Source of the DNA: Mariannaea sp. PMI_226
Lineage: Eukaryota; Ascomycota; Sordariomycetes; Hypocreales; Nectriaceae
Length of the DNA: 64,000 bases
NCBI GenBank assembly: GCA_024336345.1
Contig: JANFOG010000015.1
Location: forward strand, 186,001 to 250,000
Direction of reading: 5' to 3'
In this document: positions 33,871 through 45,257 of the stretch, one piece after another
Position numbering within the stretch: position 1 is the first letter of the stretch
How the letters are laid out: the number at the start of each line of letters is the position of its first letter
Program-made: the position numbers and the translations under genes
Notes under the pieces: model-generated
Database searches by the model: none
What the model was told of the DNA's origin: nothing
Seen by the model: the letters and a program-made list of their open reading frames with translations, nothing else

Positions 33871-36047
33871 TGGGCCATTAGCCAATTGGAAGGGGGAAAG
33901 ATGAGTTGGAGACGATGGATGAATTATATACCAATCTGAAAAAAAAAGGCTAGCTACCTTACAATTAATTCAATTTTATAATAAAAATTGTAATTCTTTT
34001 TATGATGTAATCCATTTATAAACCTACTATCTTATTTAAAACCTAGCCAGTTCACTTCTAATTGCTATTTAATTATAAGTAAAAAAAAAAAGAAATAATA
34101 AAATAAGAAGCAATTATATTAATATAATTATAGTGGAGTTTATAATAAGCCTAAAGGTAAACAAGTTGACTTGAGAGTGGTTGAAATGATAAAAGTAACT
34201 TATTATTCCTTTATTATTGTCCGCCACCCCATTCCGTAGATACGAGTACCTACCACTGAGGATAGCTTCATCTGTTGGCATTACAGCGCTGTTCTTGATA
34301 ACGTAATGAGGGGGATTGAGATACTCTCAAGGAGGAACGATCTTTGGTGGATATTACTCGCGGAAGGAAGTGAAAATTCTTCATTCCAACAACACAACAA
34401 AAATTGCAGCAGCCCGTTCAGTTGTAGTTTCATTAATACTAGAAGCCATGGTGTTTTTGGGCAACTCCTCGACTAAGATGCCTGAATACAGTAACTTTTC
34501 GGTTACCTCTCTTTCCTCTAGTATCAGCCTCATTCTTTTTAACTTTGGTCTCTTGTATGAAATCCGCCTCATTTTTCTGATTACCAAACGAGAGCAACTC
34601 CTCCCCAAGTCAAGCACGTGCATCTTCTTCACAGCCATTCTCCATATCATCGCGTTTTCCAACAAATCAAGCATATATCACAGATTCAAGAGTTGATGAT
34701 TTGTCACAGCAACCCTCACAAATTTAACCCGTTGCATACCTTTGGTGGCCGAAGTACCCCATGTACCAGATACCTGTCTTTGTTTCGAATAAAGCTTGAT
34801 ATGAAGCTTTGGGTGAGTAGAACTTGACTCGGCAGCCCTCATTTGCAAATGATGCTGATGAATTTAGGGCGCAGAAAGCTCATCTATTTGGGTGACGCCA
34901 AATATGGCAAAGGGTGTTACAGGTCTAAAAACAACATGGCCAAGCTAGGATCCAGTCACAGGGTACAGATATTTGGAGAGTAACACAACCGTGTCGGCAT
35001 ACAAATGCGCTCTTTTAGAGGCAAAAGGAATCTCGTCAAGTTTAGGTACGATTCACCCTAAGAACTCAATTTCCCTTGCCTCCCTCTAGTCTGAAGACCA
35101 ATACTCACGCCTCGGGACCAATTAGAACGCCGTACAAGACTATCGAGCAAGGGAATCTGCGCCATTGCCACAGCAGGTATGTTTGTGTCCTCGTTGAGTC
35201 ACTGGTTCTATCGCAGTGTCTAAAATATGTATTTCAGCCTACAGAGGATTCTGCCAATGTGTGAATACTCACAATCTCGCCACCCGTCACTACAATATCA
35301 CAGACTATATACTCACCCCCGGTTCATCACTTATTTCCTTTTCATGCAACTCGGAGGACCGTGGGTCAACTCGGCACTGAACAATCAGCGATTGAATTTT
35401 TTTTCCAGCACAAGAGGAAAAAGAAAATATGCATACACATCCACAAATCAAACCCTTTGTCGACCATTAGCTCAACAATACAATTGCTCGGATGCGTAAA
35501 GACACTACGACCAGACTCTCTTGGGGCCTAAGTGCGTGTCCGTCTTCCAGATACGGTATTGTTGCCTTGACTTCATTGTCGCGAGAGGGTACCTGCACAA
35601 ACATCAATTTCCACGTGTGCCAATCCATTGGAGTTGAGGGGAGAATGGGATGTGAGCCTGGCGACTGTGTCATACATACAGTCTTGGCTGCCTTTGACAG
35701 CCACAAAGTATTCGAGGCTGGATCATGCCGCCCCCGTTGCTAGTCAAACATCTCAAGTCAAGTACACGAACCAGTCCGCGGTCTCCAGTCACGTCATGTC
35801 TACACAAGCTCACCTCAAGCATTTTGTTGTCCAAGTTATTGGGCAAGTTCATAAAAGGACAGCATTTCATCAATCTGATCATCAGATACATCTCAATATT
35901 TGATCAAGTTCAACCAGGCAGTGTGCAGACTCAACTCCTAGTGTTGGCCCAAGGGGGAAAAAAAGATAGCTCAACTCAACCCGCATTCAACAAGCCACAC
36001 GCCAAATCTACACACAAACCGTAACGGAAACACCAATAAAAAAAATT
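33871..36047. other. AT-rich block and gene-poor spacer
   Basis: The part from about 33940 to 34220 is strongly A/T-rich (TTATAATAAAAATTG, TATTAATATAATTATAG). The remainder, to the permease stop codon, has no ORF with family character. Confidence 0.45.
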
Positions 36048-38151
36048 CTACAGAAACATCGGGCCCGTCGTCGTCTTGGGCTCCTTTGTGTGTACGATAG
36101 CCAGCTCCTGCAAATGCGACGTGTCAATCATGTCCCATCGCTCTTGGTACTCCTCCTGGAGCACCTTCGCACTAGGGCTCTCTCGAACAAATCCATCTAA
36201 CCGCTGGTCGGGCACTACAAGATGAAGCAACCAGTACACCAGGCCACTCGAGAGGAAACCGTAAAGGTAGTTGAGATAGTACAGCTCCGTCGCGCCGGCG
36301 GGAACCTTGACGGAAGTGTTGATGGCAGCAATGAAGCCGGGAAGGCAAGGCGCAACTCCAATTACCCACTGCAGGCAGGCAGGCAAAAAAAAAAAAAAAA
36401 TCAGTGATTGAGCAAAATCAAAGCAAAGCAAACACTGCGAGAGAGCGAAATACATACTGCGATGGGGGCACGCCAGTTGATGCCCGAATTATACCAATAC
36501 ACACTGTCCTTGTTTCCCACATACAAATCGTCAACGTTCAACTTTTGCTTGGTCACAATCACATAACTCGACACCATCAAACCAGTCATGGGTGCGAGGA
36601 ACACGCCATAACCCGACAGCACAGTCAGGAACGTGGTGGCTGTGTTGACTAGCTTCCAAGGGTTGACAATGGGACTGAGGATAGCCGTCACATAGGCTCC
36701 TCGGCGAATATTGAGCCAACGAGGAAATACACACGCAAGATCAATGCCCCCTGCCAATCCATTTCCTGGAAGGTTGCTACCCATCTGCGAGATACACAGG
36801 GCAAGACCGGTAAAGAAGACTGCTGCTCGGGTTCCCGGGCTATTATTATCCTTTTCCAGAAGCCGAACAAAGAGTGTTGGCGGGTTCCAGATGGCCTCAC
36901 CCCCCATTCGCTTCTGTGTAGCCGCGGTGACGAGAATGCCAATGACAGAAGCGAGGATGCCATAAAACGGAAAGGCGAAAGCTTGACCCCAGATGGCATG
37001 ACGGGGGCGTTTCGACAGACGAGCATAGTCATTTTGATTGAGAATTCCTGCTGCGATGGAGCCCACGGTCGACATGATGCCGTAAATCATCAGCCAAGCC
37101 ACACTAACTGGCCCACCTGTCAGTGGAAGCATGTTCTTGGAGTCCAGAGTGGGCCCAAACCCCCCATCCGAGCCCATGGTGGCCAGAGCCCAAATGAGCA
37201 ACACGACAAAGAAGACAATCGTGACGGAGCTGGTAAAGTAAAAGAAGTTTTGCAAGCGGTGCGGTTTGATCCATAACAGAGGCAAGCTGATGATGCAAAA
37301 GATAAAGTACGAAACGAAAGTGGCCGTGGTCATACCAGTATCGGCAGGCATAGTGTTGGGAATGTGCTCCTCCAGTTTGGGATCCCAGGACAGCAGGATC
37401 AGATACAAGCACTGACCACCTACGAACGATTGGAAACCATACCAGACTTTTTGTTCATGTCAGCAGGGGGGGCAACAAATGTGCGATAACAGGGAGGAAC
37501 ATACCAAACGATAGAAAGATGCGATTCCAGATGGTAAACTGGGAGCCCCAGATACCCCAAACAGCGCGACTAAAGATGGGGAATCCAACTAAGGTGTGTT
37601 TTAAGAATTTGTTTTTTCAAATGCAACAGTAACAGCGGTCAAAACAAAGACAACAACAGCAACATACTGTGATAGTAGGCTCCAGCCATAGAAGCAAGAA
37701 GCAGCGCCACGGTTGCCACCAAATTTCCTACGACAATGGCTTCAAAAGTTTTAGCATTCTCAACATACAAAGAGATATTTGGGGGGGGGGGGGGGGGGGG
37801 GGGGGTTATTGTCACCAATGATGGCTTGCCACCAGTTGAGACCTAAAGGGATCAGGGCGCTCCCAGTGAGGTAGGTTGCAATGTTACAATTGATCAACAG
37901 CCCTTTTTTTTTTTCATAACACGCGAGCGTCAGTCTATCGGCATTTTTCGACTCGAAAGAAGAAATCCATACAGTAGTTGTGGTAGGCAAGAAACGTCCA
38001 AGTTCGTCTAACGGCCTCGACTGGACGAACATCTTCGTTCTGCAAGACATTTAGCGAATGGCAGTATGCTGCAAACGAATCAGTTTGGTTATACAATCCA
38101 TTGTGACCCATGAGGGAGCTCGACGCGTCTGATGAGGTTTTTGAAGCCCAT
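36048..38151 (-). CDS. NCS1-family permease (allantoin/uracil/hydantoin type)
   Basis: Seven exons on the minus strand: 38151-38095, 38039-37973, 37902-37816, 37739-37668, 37588-37505, 37446-36458 and 36368-36048. All junctions keep frame, giving 558 aa. Diagnostic pieces in order are NEDVRPVEAVRRTW, NIATYLTGSALIPLGLNWWQAIIG, AIVVGNLVATVALLLASMAGAYYH, IGFPIFSRAVWGIWGSQFTIWNR, VWYGFQSFVGGQCLYLIL, GSIAAGILNQNDYARLSKRPR and SQMGSNLPGNGLAGGIDL. These are signatures of fungal NCS1 proteins (Fur/Dal4/Fui1 group), proton symporters for purine, pyrimidine, allantoin or hydantoin compounds with about 12 helices. The C-terminus is cytosolic. Intron 3 contains a run of 25 G on the plus strand (37781-37805). 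It is divergent from the hydantoinase fusion gene, which suggests that it imports that enzyme's substrate. Confidence 0.92.
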
Positions 38152-38565
38152 TGTTATGGAGGACAATAAAAAGTTTCAAGAAACTCCTTGAGATGAGGGC
38201 CCATTACAAAAATCCAAGGAATGCATGAGTGGAAGAGTGGGAGAGCGGGACAGAGGGAGACGGGAAAGCCCCTCACACTAGGGAGCGGGAGATCGCCCCA
38301 AGTGGTTCGATTAGCGTCGGCAAACCGATGGCACCATTCCTACATTGGGTCAACCCACTGTCGTTCGGCCAAAGCTCCCAATCCGGAGGGGGAAGAAAAG
38401 CTTTGGGGTTTAAAGATTTGAGGGGGGCGTTCAGAAAGCAGCCCAGTGTCACGGCCACTTTATCAACAGAGTAACAAGAAAGCGCCTTCCCCCCCCCCTT
38501 AGCACATATCTCTCAACTAAACAGAGACACAGAGCACAGACACACACACACCCTCCCTCATCAAT
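38152..38565. promoter_or_regulatory. Divergent promoter, NCS1 permease / hydantoinase fusion
   Basis: 414 bp between two divergent start codons, so the two genes may share control elements. A minus-strand TGATA lies at about 38461-38465, and CGG/CCG triplets occur around 38300-38400. No clear paired Zn-cluster site was recognised. The leader before the hydantoinase ATG is CA-rich. Confidence 0.5.
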
Positions 38566-41246
38566 ATGTCTCTCTATCGAATCGGAGTCGACGTTGGCGG
38601 AACCAACACGGACGCTGCCATCCTCGACATCAAGGCGTTCAACACCCCTGGACGTGGTATTTTGGCCTCGCACAAAACATCCACCACTCCGGACATTACC
38701 AGCGGCATTGAGTCAGCCATTCGTGCCGTTTTGCTGCACGCCCCTTCTTCTTCTTCTTCTTCTTCTGCAGTCACCGTCATCTCTCCCCGGGACCGTGTAC
38801 TCAGTGTCACCGTCGGTACCACCCACTTCATCAACGCCCTTGTCGAGGCAGACACAACCCGTCTCGACAAAGTCGCGGTTGTACGTCTCTGTGGTCCTTT
38901 TACCAAACAAATCCCCCCTTTTTCAGACTTTCCCATTGGTCTTCGCAACATCCTTGACGGAGGCGTTCACTATCTGGACGGGGGTCATGAAATTGATGGA
39001 CGGGAGATTGCGCCCCTTGACCCGCGGCAGATAAGACATGCTGCCGAAGAAATTGCAAGTGCTGGCATCAGAGCAGTTGCTTTGGTAGGTGTCTTCTCCC
39101 CAATCAATCACCACCAGAAAGAGTCGTCACATGAAGAACAGTGCAAGCGACTGCTACTCGAAGCTGTGCCCAGCTTGCAAGTGGTCTGCTCGCACAACAT
39201 TGGACCAACAGGGTTTCTGGAACGTGAGAATGCCACCATTCTCAATGCTGCCATCCTCCGAACGGGTCACCAGGTAAAGCGTGGCCTCAAACGAGCCATG
39301 AGCCGTCTGAAGCTTGCCTGCCCACTATACCTGTCACAAAATGATGGAACATTAATCGACGTCGACATGGCAGCCGAGTATCCCATCAAGACGTTCGCCA
39401 GCGGTCCGACCAATAGCATGACTGGCGCAGCCTTTCTGGCAGGTATTGATCTTTTGCCTGAGGATGTAGGCGAGGAAAAGTCACCACCCCATAGGCAGGA
39501 GGACAAAGATTCGGCAGAGGAGGAGGAGGAAGAGGAGGAGGAGGAGCAGGAAGAGAAGAAGAATAAGAATAAAAAGAAGCCTCCTCAGGTACTCGTGGTG
39601 GATATTGGAGGCACTACAACGGACGTGTGTGCCCTGCTGCCGTCCGGGTTCCCTCGTCAGGCCCCTGGTTTCGTCAATGTTTGTGGCGTGCGCACTGCCT
39701 TTTCCATGCCCGAAGTCGTTTCCATTGGCTTGGGAGGGGGCAGCAAGGTTTTTATTAATAAAAGCCAGGCTCATGGATTGGACAAGGTGACTGTTGGTCC
39801 AGAATCTGTTGGTCACCACATCCACGAGCAAGCCAAGACGTTTGGCGGCGACACGTTGACTGCGACCGACATTGCAGTAGCCATGGGTAAAAGCCAACTC
39901 GGCGATCCCAACCTAGTTGTCCAAAACATACCCCAGCGAGTGGTGGAGGCTGCACATGACGAGATCAAAAGAATGCTAGAACACATCATTGAGCAAATGA
40001 AGGTGTCCTCGTCGGCACCTGTGCACGTTCTCCTGGTTGGTGGTGGAGCTATGCTGATCACGGATGATGACGAGCTGGAAGGTGTGGACCGATGCATTCG
40101 TCCTATCCACCACCACGGCGCTGCCAATGCAGTGGGTGCGGCAATTGCCAAGGTGTCTGGCGATGTCGACATTGTCGAGATTCCGACCCAGGAACGAGAC
40201 GAGAAACAACTGGTTAATGCTGCACAGCAATGGGCGATAAATTTGGCTGTGCAAAAGGGCGCAGCTCCGGGGGATGTCAAGATTGTCGAAGTCAACAGGA
40301 TGCCACTTCCATATACATACAATGGCGCTATACGCATTCAAGTCCGGGCTGTTGGCCGCCTCGCCATTCATCAAGATTTGGTATCGCCGCCGTCGCCCAC
40401 CTCTCTAAACGTATTTGTCAATGATGATGTTCAAGGTGAAGTTGATGATTGCGACGATGATGATGATGAGGAGGAGGAGGAGAAAGGGCAAATGGCAAAT
40501 ACTGTCTCAGATTTAAAACCAACTATCCAACCACACATGCAACAACGACAACAACAACAAAAAATAGACCTAGCAACATATCGTCCAGATGTGCGACATG
40601 GGGTCTGGTATGTCTCCGAGGTTGATTTAGACCTGTTATCGACGGGATGCGGCGTTCTCGGTACCGGCGGAGGGGGCCCAACGCACCACGAGTATCTCAA
40701 GAGCCTTGAGGCACTGCGCTCCAGTCCAAAAGGTAAGATGAGAATCATCTCTCCAGCCTCGCTCAAGGACGACGACACAATTTGTTTTGGGTCCTGGTAT
40801 GGAAGCCCCAGCGTCATCAACGAACGAATTGCGGGGGGTAACGAGATTCCTGATGGGGTCCGAGCCGTCAACAAGGTGCTCGGCATCAACTCGTTTCGGG
40901 CCATGTTTATTGATGAAATGTAAGTCCTGCCTAGGTCTCCAATTTTGAATAGTGGGGTAGTAACTATCAATAGCGGTGGGGGAAACGGGATGAGTGCATT
41001 TCCAACTGGTGTACATTTTGATGTGCCAGTTGTTGATGGCGATGCCATGGGACGGGCTTATCCGACAATGTATCACGGTGCGCATCCTTTGTCGTCGTCT
41101 CCTCCTCCTCCTCCTCCTCCTCCTCCTCCTCCAGTCTAACAAGAATCAGTAACATTCAGCGTCTACGGGTACTCCATTTGCCCTTGCGTCCTTACTGACG
41201 CTAGAGGAAACTCGTGTGTAGTCATGATAAGGGTTTTTGGTCCTTG

Positions 41247-41277
<31 letters not shown>

Positions 41278-42081
41278 CCCCCCACCGATGCTGACAAGAA
41301 TAGAGCACCGATTCTCCGACGCGGCTGGAGAGCATCTTGCGAACTACTGCCATTGAGCTTGGTCTAGGCTGCGCCGTGTGTGCATGTCCGTTACCTGGAT
41401 CAGTCATTAAATCTCATTGCATACCCAACACCGTCTCCTTGGCGTGGTATCTAGGGCGAGCAGTGCACTTGGCTCGTCGCAACAAGTCGAGTTACATTGA
41501 TGCCATTGTGAGTTGACTATGTCCTCTTATAAAGCTCCAATCAACCAACAGCCTTCTTTTGTTTTGTTTAAAAAAAAAAACTCACTTTTGGCCAGTTTAA
41601 CGTTTGTGCGGGAAAACTCTTATTCACTGGAAAGATTGTCAATGTGCGACGATATATTGGCGGCGGCTACACCATGGGAGCTGTAGTCATTGCGCCGCTC
41701 TCTGAAGAAGACCGAGATCCTGTCAATTCAAGCAGCCAGCCAGCCGCACCTACGAACAAGTACATGTACATTCCCTTTCAGAACGAGTACCTCTATGCCG
41801 CTCTCACCGACGGCAGTACCGTCAAATCAGAGGAAGTGGTGGTGTGTACGGTTCCTGACCTAATTTCGATACTGGGCCAGGACGGCGAGGCGATTGGGTC
41901 ACAGGATCTGCGGTACGGGTTAAGAGTAAATGTCATTGCCCTACCAGCGCATCCGCTGTGGAAAACGGAGAGAGCTATGAAGATTGGGGGACCATCAGGA
42001 TTTGGGCTGAAAGTTAAGTATGTTGGGGTCGATGGTGGGTTGTTTGCACGGAGTGTTATTGACGAGTTTTGTCTGACTTGA
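38566..42081 (+). CDS. Hydantoinase A/oxoprolinase - DUF917 fusion enzyme
   Basis: Five exons: 38566-40919, 40974-41077, 41150-41232, 41304-41507 and 41596-42081, giving 1076 aa in one frame. Residues 1-620 are the HyuA part: an N-terminal ATPase-like fold with DVGGTNTDAAI, TVGTTHFINAL and SQNDGT, then VVDIGGTTTDVCALLPSGFP and GLGGGSKV. A spacer (acidic Asp/Glu run, then Gln run) leads to the DUF917 / S-Me-THD part, with STGCGVLGTGGGGPTHHEYL, IGGGNGMSAFPTGVHFDVP, LRTTAIELGLGCAVCACPLPG and VCTVPDLISILGQDGEAIGSQDLRYGLRVNVIAL. HyuA-type enzymes use ATP to open five-membered cyclic amides. The DUF917 partner takes the place that HyuB has in bacterial oxoprolinases. A Glu-rich loop splits the two HyuA halves at about 39505-39580. 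The donor of exon 3 (GTTTTT) is weak. The substrate is inferred only from the permease next door. Confidence 0.88.
41096..41133. repeat. (CCT)n microsatellite within intron 2 of the hydantoinase fusion
   Basis: About eleven CCT triplets lie immediately upstream of the branch/acceptor region of the 72-bp intron. Intron 3 of the same gene carries a (CAA)n run at about 41249-41277. Confidence 0.85.
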
Positions 42082-42790
42082 CTGAAAGGGTCATAGCGGA
42101 CAGCCACTTCAATGACTCTTTTCTTCAAGTTGGCTGACACTTGGATGCGAATCCCAGCCGTGCGAGCCGACCCAGCCTCTTGAGCACGGTCTCAATTTTT
42201 AAATATTGAGATCTCACGAGTTTGGGTAAAGCTCCAAGCCCTATCAAGATTATGGGTTGCTGCTTCAAACTAGACTACCCTATAGCAAAAAGCGTTGACC
42301 CACACTCTTCAAGCTGAGCTTGATCCGTGCGACACGCGAATCGTTCCGTCGCGATACGACGTGGTTCTTACCGATTTAACGCTAAGGAGTACTCCGTCCC
42401 GTCGATAGCTTTGTCGATTTTGATTGCATTCTTCGACAAGGCACCCATCTGTTTTGCGACTTACGAAGTACAGTAAGACAAAGCAACATCCCTCCCTACT
42501 ATTGGGCAGAACGTGTCTCTTATATAGCTTGACATTGGATCAGTAGCAAAGTATAGCTCGCTACACCATGAATCATGATGATGCCTACCCGGCAGTTGTT
42601 TCATGACACTTTTTTTTCTTCACGAGAATATCTGGAATCGACCTGGAATCGCTCTAGAATCACAGCAGAAAGAGTGAGAGACTGTTTCCAGGACGCATTT
42701 CTTGAATACTAATCACTTAATTGCGAGCTGACTCTACATCACACCCTGGCTTCCTTCAGTCCGATTCCATTCCACATCGGGCAAGGCCGC
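42082..42790. other. Intergenic before the Zn2Cys6 gene
   Basis: Presumed terminator of the hydantoinase gene and promoter of the regulator. No ORF, tRNA or long repeat was recognised. Confidence 0.4.
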
Positions 42791-44908
42791 ATGGACATTG
42801 CGGGGAAGCGGGGACAAAAAGGAACACAGACCGACACGGACAAAACGACAGGACAGGAACAAAAGGAGGCGGAGAAACACGAAAACAACCCCCAACAAGT
42901 GATCCACAACTTTACATGCACAAAAACGATGAGACGGTCCTGCGATCAGTGTCGGAGGTCCAAGAGAGCTTGCAGTCTATCACAGCCTGGTGGTGATGGT
43001 GGTGGTGATGGCAGTGGTGAGAGTGGGAGGAGGAGACCTTGGGATGGTCAAGCTTGCTCATACTGCATTCGTACCAACAAGACATGTACCATGGTCATGA
43101 TGCCAAAGAAGCGTCAGCCGCCGCAACCACGGCCGGATGCCCCAAACAGAGCTTTTCTCGAGGACATTGCTGCAGCGTCTGGCCATCCTCCCCCTCCTCC
43201 TCCTCCTCCCAGGGCAAGACATCACCGTCACCCAGATTGGTCCATCTCGCCATTCTCCATGGACCAGACCATGATGGCCAGATCAAACACTCAGCTCATC
43301 TCCGCAAGTCTACTACAAATCTATCATGATGTTTTGGAACACAACCTCTCATGCTGGGTGACCGAGGCCACTTGCCCCTACAGCGCAGACGTGACCACAC
43401 CAGAATGGGGACCGTACTGGTCAAACAGGGTATATCGTCGGACCGTCAAACTGGATCAGATGGCGCAATCAACAAGAATGATTCAACTAGCACGATCCCA
43501 GGACAGAGCCGCCACCAGAGCGCTACACCTCTCCATTATGGCCTTTGCAACGCAGTGGGCACAAGGAAGTCGCCGGCAACGGCAGCAATATTTATCTGTG
43601 GGGGAAGAGGGGGAGGTGATGGAAGGGGGAGAGATTAATGAAGAGTTTGATCGTAACCTCCAGCGCCACTTTTGGGACTTGGCCCAGCGAGCGCTTCAAG
43701 AAGTCTCCGACTTGGAATCTTACCGCGTTGTGTGCGCCGAGTTGGTCTTTGGATTGACCCAGAAGCCGTGGAATGAGGAGTTGGCGGAAGAGACGATGAC
43801 AACAGCAGCAGCAGGAACAGCCACCACTGCTGAAGATGCCATGACTCAGGTCAACAACATCATCTCATCAGAGGGACCACCCATGTATATGGAACGAGCA
43901 GCCCGGAAAATGCACGCCCTCAAGTACCGATATGACTCGATTCGGCGGCGAGGAGGCCAAGCAGCCACCGTCGCTCTAGACACTGAAGACACTGACACCA
44001 TTGGTCTGCTTTATTGGCTTACCGTCATGTTTGACACGGTATCGTCATCAATGAATGAGCGCCCAGTGGTGGTCTCTGACGACGACTGCCATATGGATGA
44101 ATCAAGCGGACCATGGAAGATTGACATGTTTGCAGATGTCGACAATGGCGGCAACAACAGCAGCACCACCACCACCAATAACGGCACCAACGGAATAAAA
44201 AATGACGACTTTCTGCACTGGCCTTGTTCGTACGAGGCCGCTGCTGAAGCTGTCGTCAAGTCGGCGCCCGTCAAGATTTTACTTTTTCGTCATGTTTCAT
44301 ATCTACAAAACTTGCTGCGCAAGGGCATTGGAGGAAGAGGAGGACAACAACAACAACAACAAATGAGAGAAGTCATCAACAGTGCCATGTCAGTCTATCG
44401 GTACTGGAACTCGACGTACGGAGCCTTCTTCAGAGAGCTCGTGCACAACTTTGAACTGGTACCACCTAGAATTCAAGGCTGGTTCTTTTGCATCTCGGCG
44501 CACTGGCATCTCGCAGCATTAATGTTGGCTGATCTTTTACTCGAGGCAGGCAGCCTGGTGGAGGAGGATTGGGCCGACGTAGCCTGCACCATTAGAACGT
44601 GTAGTGTGAGGGAGCTTTCCGATCTTGCTAGGGTCGCTACGGGCGGCGGAGGCGGCGGCGGTGGTGGTTCTCATCCCCGTCTCAACAACCTCCATCACGC
44701 AGTTAGTGAAGGAACAATTCTGACTGAGCCGTGGACCATGATTCTTATCAGGGCATTTAGCAAGGCAGTGGTTTTAGGTCGAGCCGGTGAGGCCATGTAC
44801 AGCACTACCACTAACTCTGACGTAGGATATTGCATCAGGGCCTTGTGGTTGCTTGGTAAAAAATCGGACATGGCAAGGAAAGCAGCAGAGGTCTTGGCTC
44901 ACGTCTAA
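42791..44908 (+). CDS. Zn(II)2Cys6 transcription factor with extended zinc-cluster spacer
   Basis: Intronless, up to 705 aa. The ATG at 42929 (MRRSCDQC) is a plausible alternative start and gives 659 aa. The DNA-binding cluster is CDQCRRSKRAC, then 27 Gly/Ser/Arg-rich residues, then CSYCIRTNKTC. Spacing within both halves is the standard C-x2-C-x6-C. The rest matches the middle homology region of fungal regulators in style: LLQIYHDVLEHNLSCWVTEATCPY, AQRALQEVSDLESYRVVCAELVFGLTQ, IGLLYWLTVMFDTVSSSMNERPVV, and a C-terminal helix-rich region. Asn/Thr, Gln and Gly runs reflect microsatellites. It lies just downstream of, and on the same strand as, the hydantoinase fusion. A pathway-specific role over that gene and the divergent permease is a reasonable inference. 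Confidence 0.88.
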   Translation: MDIAGKRGQKGTQTDTDKTTGQEQKEAEKHENNPQQVIHNFTCTKTMRRSCDQCRRSKRACSLSQPGGDGGGDGSGESGRRRPWDGQACSYCIRTNKTCTMVMMPKKRQPPQPRPDAPNRAFLEDIAAASGHPPPPPPPPRARHHRHPDWSISPFSMDQTMMARSNTQLISASLLQIYHDVLEHNLSCWVTEATCPYSADVTTPEWGPYWSNRVYRRTVKLDQMAQSTRMIQLARSQDRAATRALHLSIMAFATQWAQGSRRQRQQYLSVGEEGEVMEGGEINEEFDRNLQRHFWDLAQRALQEVSDLESYRVVCAELVFGLTQKPWNEELAEETMTTAAAGTATTAEDAMTQVNNIISSEGPPMYMERAARKMHALKYRYDSIRRRGGQAATVALDTEDTDTIGLLYWLTVMFDTVSSSMNERPVVVSDDDCHMDESSGPWKIDMFADVDNGGNNSSTTTTNNGTNGIKNDDFLHWPCSYEAAAEAVVKSAPVKILLFRHVSYLQNLLRKGIGGRGGQQQQQQMREVINSAMSVYRYWNSTYGAFFRELVHNFELVPPRIQGWFFCISAHWHLAALMLADLLLEAGSLVEEDWADVACTIRTCSVRELSDLARVATGGGGGGGGGSHPRLNNLHHAVSEGTILTEPWTMILIRAFSKAVVLGRAGEAMYSTTTNSDVGYCIRALWLLGKKSDMARKAAEVLAHV

Positions 44909-45257
44909 GAGGGAAAACAAGTTTTTATTCACATACAGGTTATTCACATAAGTTTATTCGCATACGATTTTATTACATTCGATTTTATTCACATACGGTT
45001 TTCTTTACAAACAATTTTTATTCACAACCAATTCAATTGTCAACTTGATATTCATCACACACATACACGCCAAATCTCCAAAACATTCTCACAAACATTC
45101 TCACATCTCGTTTCTAGGTCAAGTTGACTCGCCTGCAAAAAGAACTGCGTATATGTATCCCTTTTACAGGTCCAATATTTTTTTTAAATTCACCAACCAA
45201 TTCAAATTCCACCCATTCGAAATCTCATCCCCCTACCTACAGAATATCGGATGATAA
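44909..45257. repeat. Spacer with diverged TTATTCACATAC tandem repeat
   Basis: From about 44924 to 45035 a unit close to TTATTCACATACGGTTT recurs five to six times with variants (TTATTCGCATACGA, TTACATTCGA, TTTATTCACAACC). It lies just downstream of the regulator's stop codon. The rest of the spacer is A/C-rich without features. Confidence 0.6.

Noticed and set aside
18687..36047. Intact transposon in the gene-poor region
   Set aside because: No transposase, reverse transcriptase, terminal inverted repeat or LTR pair could be identified by eye.
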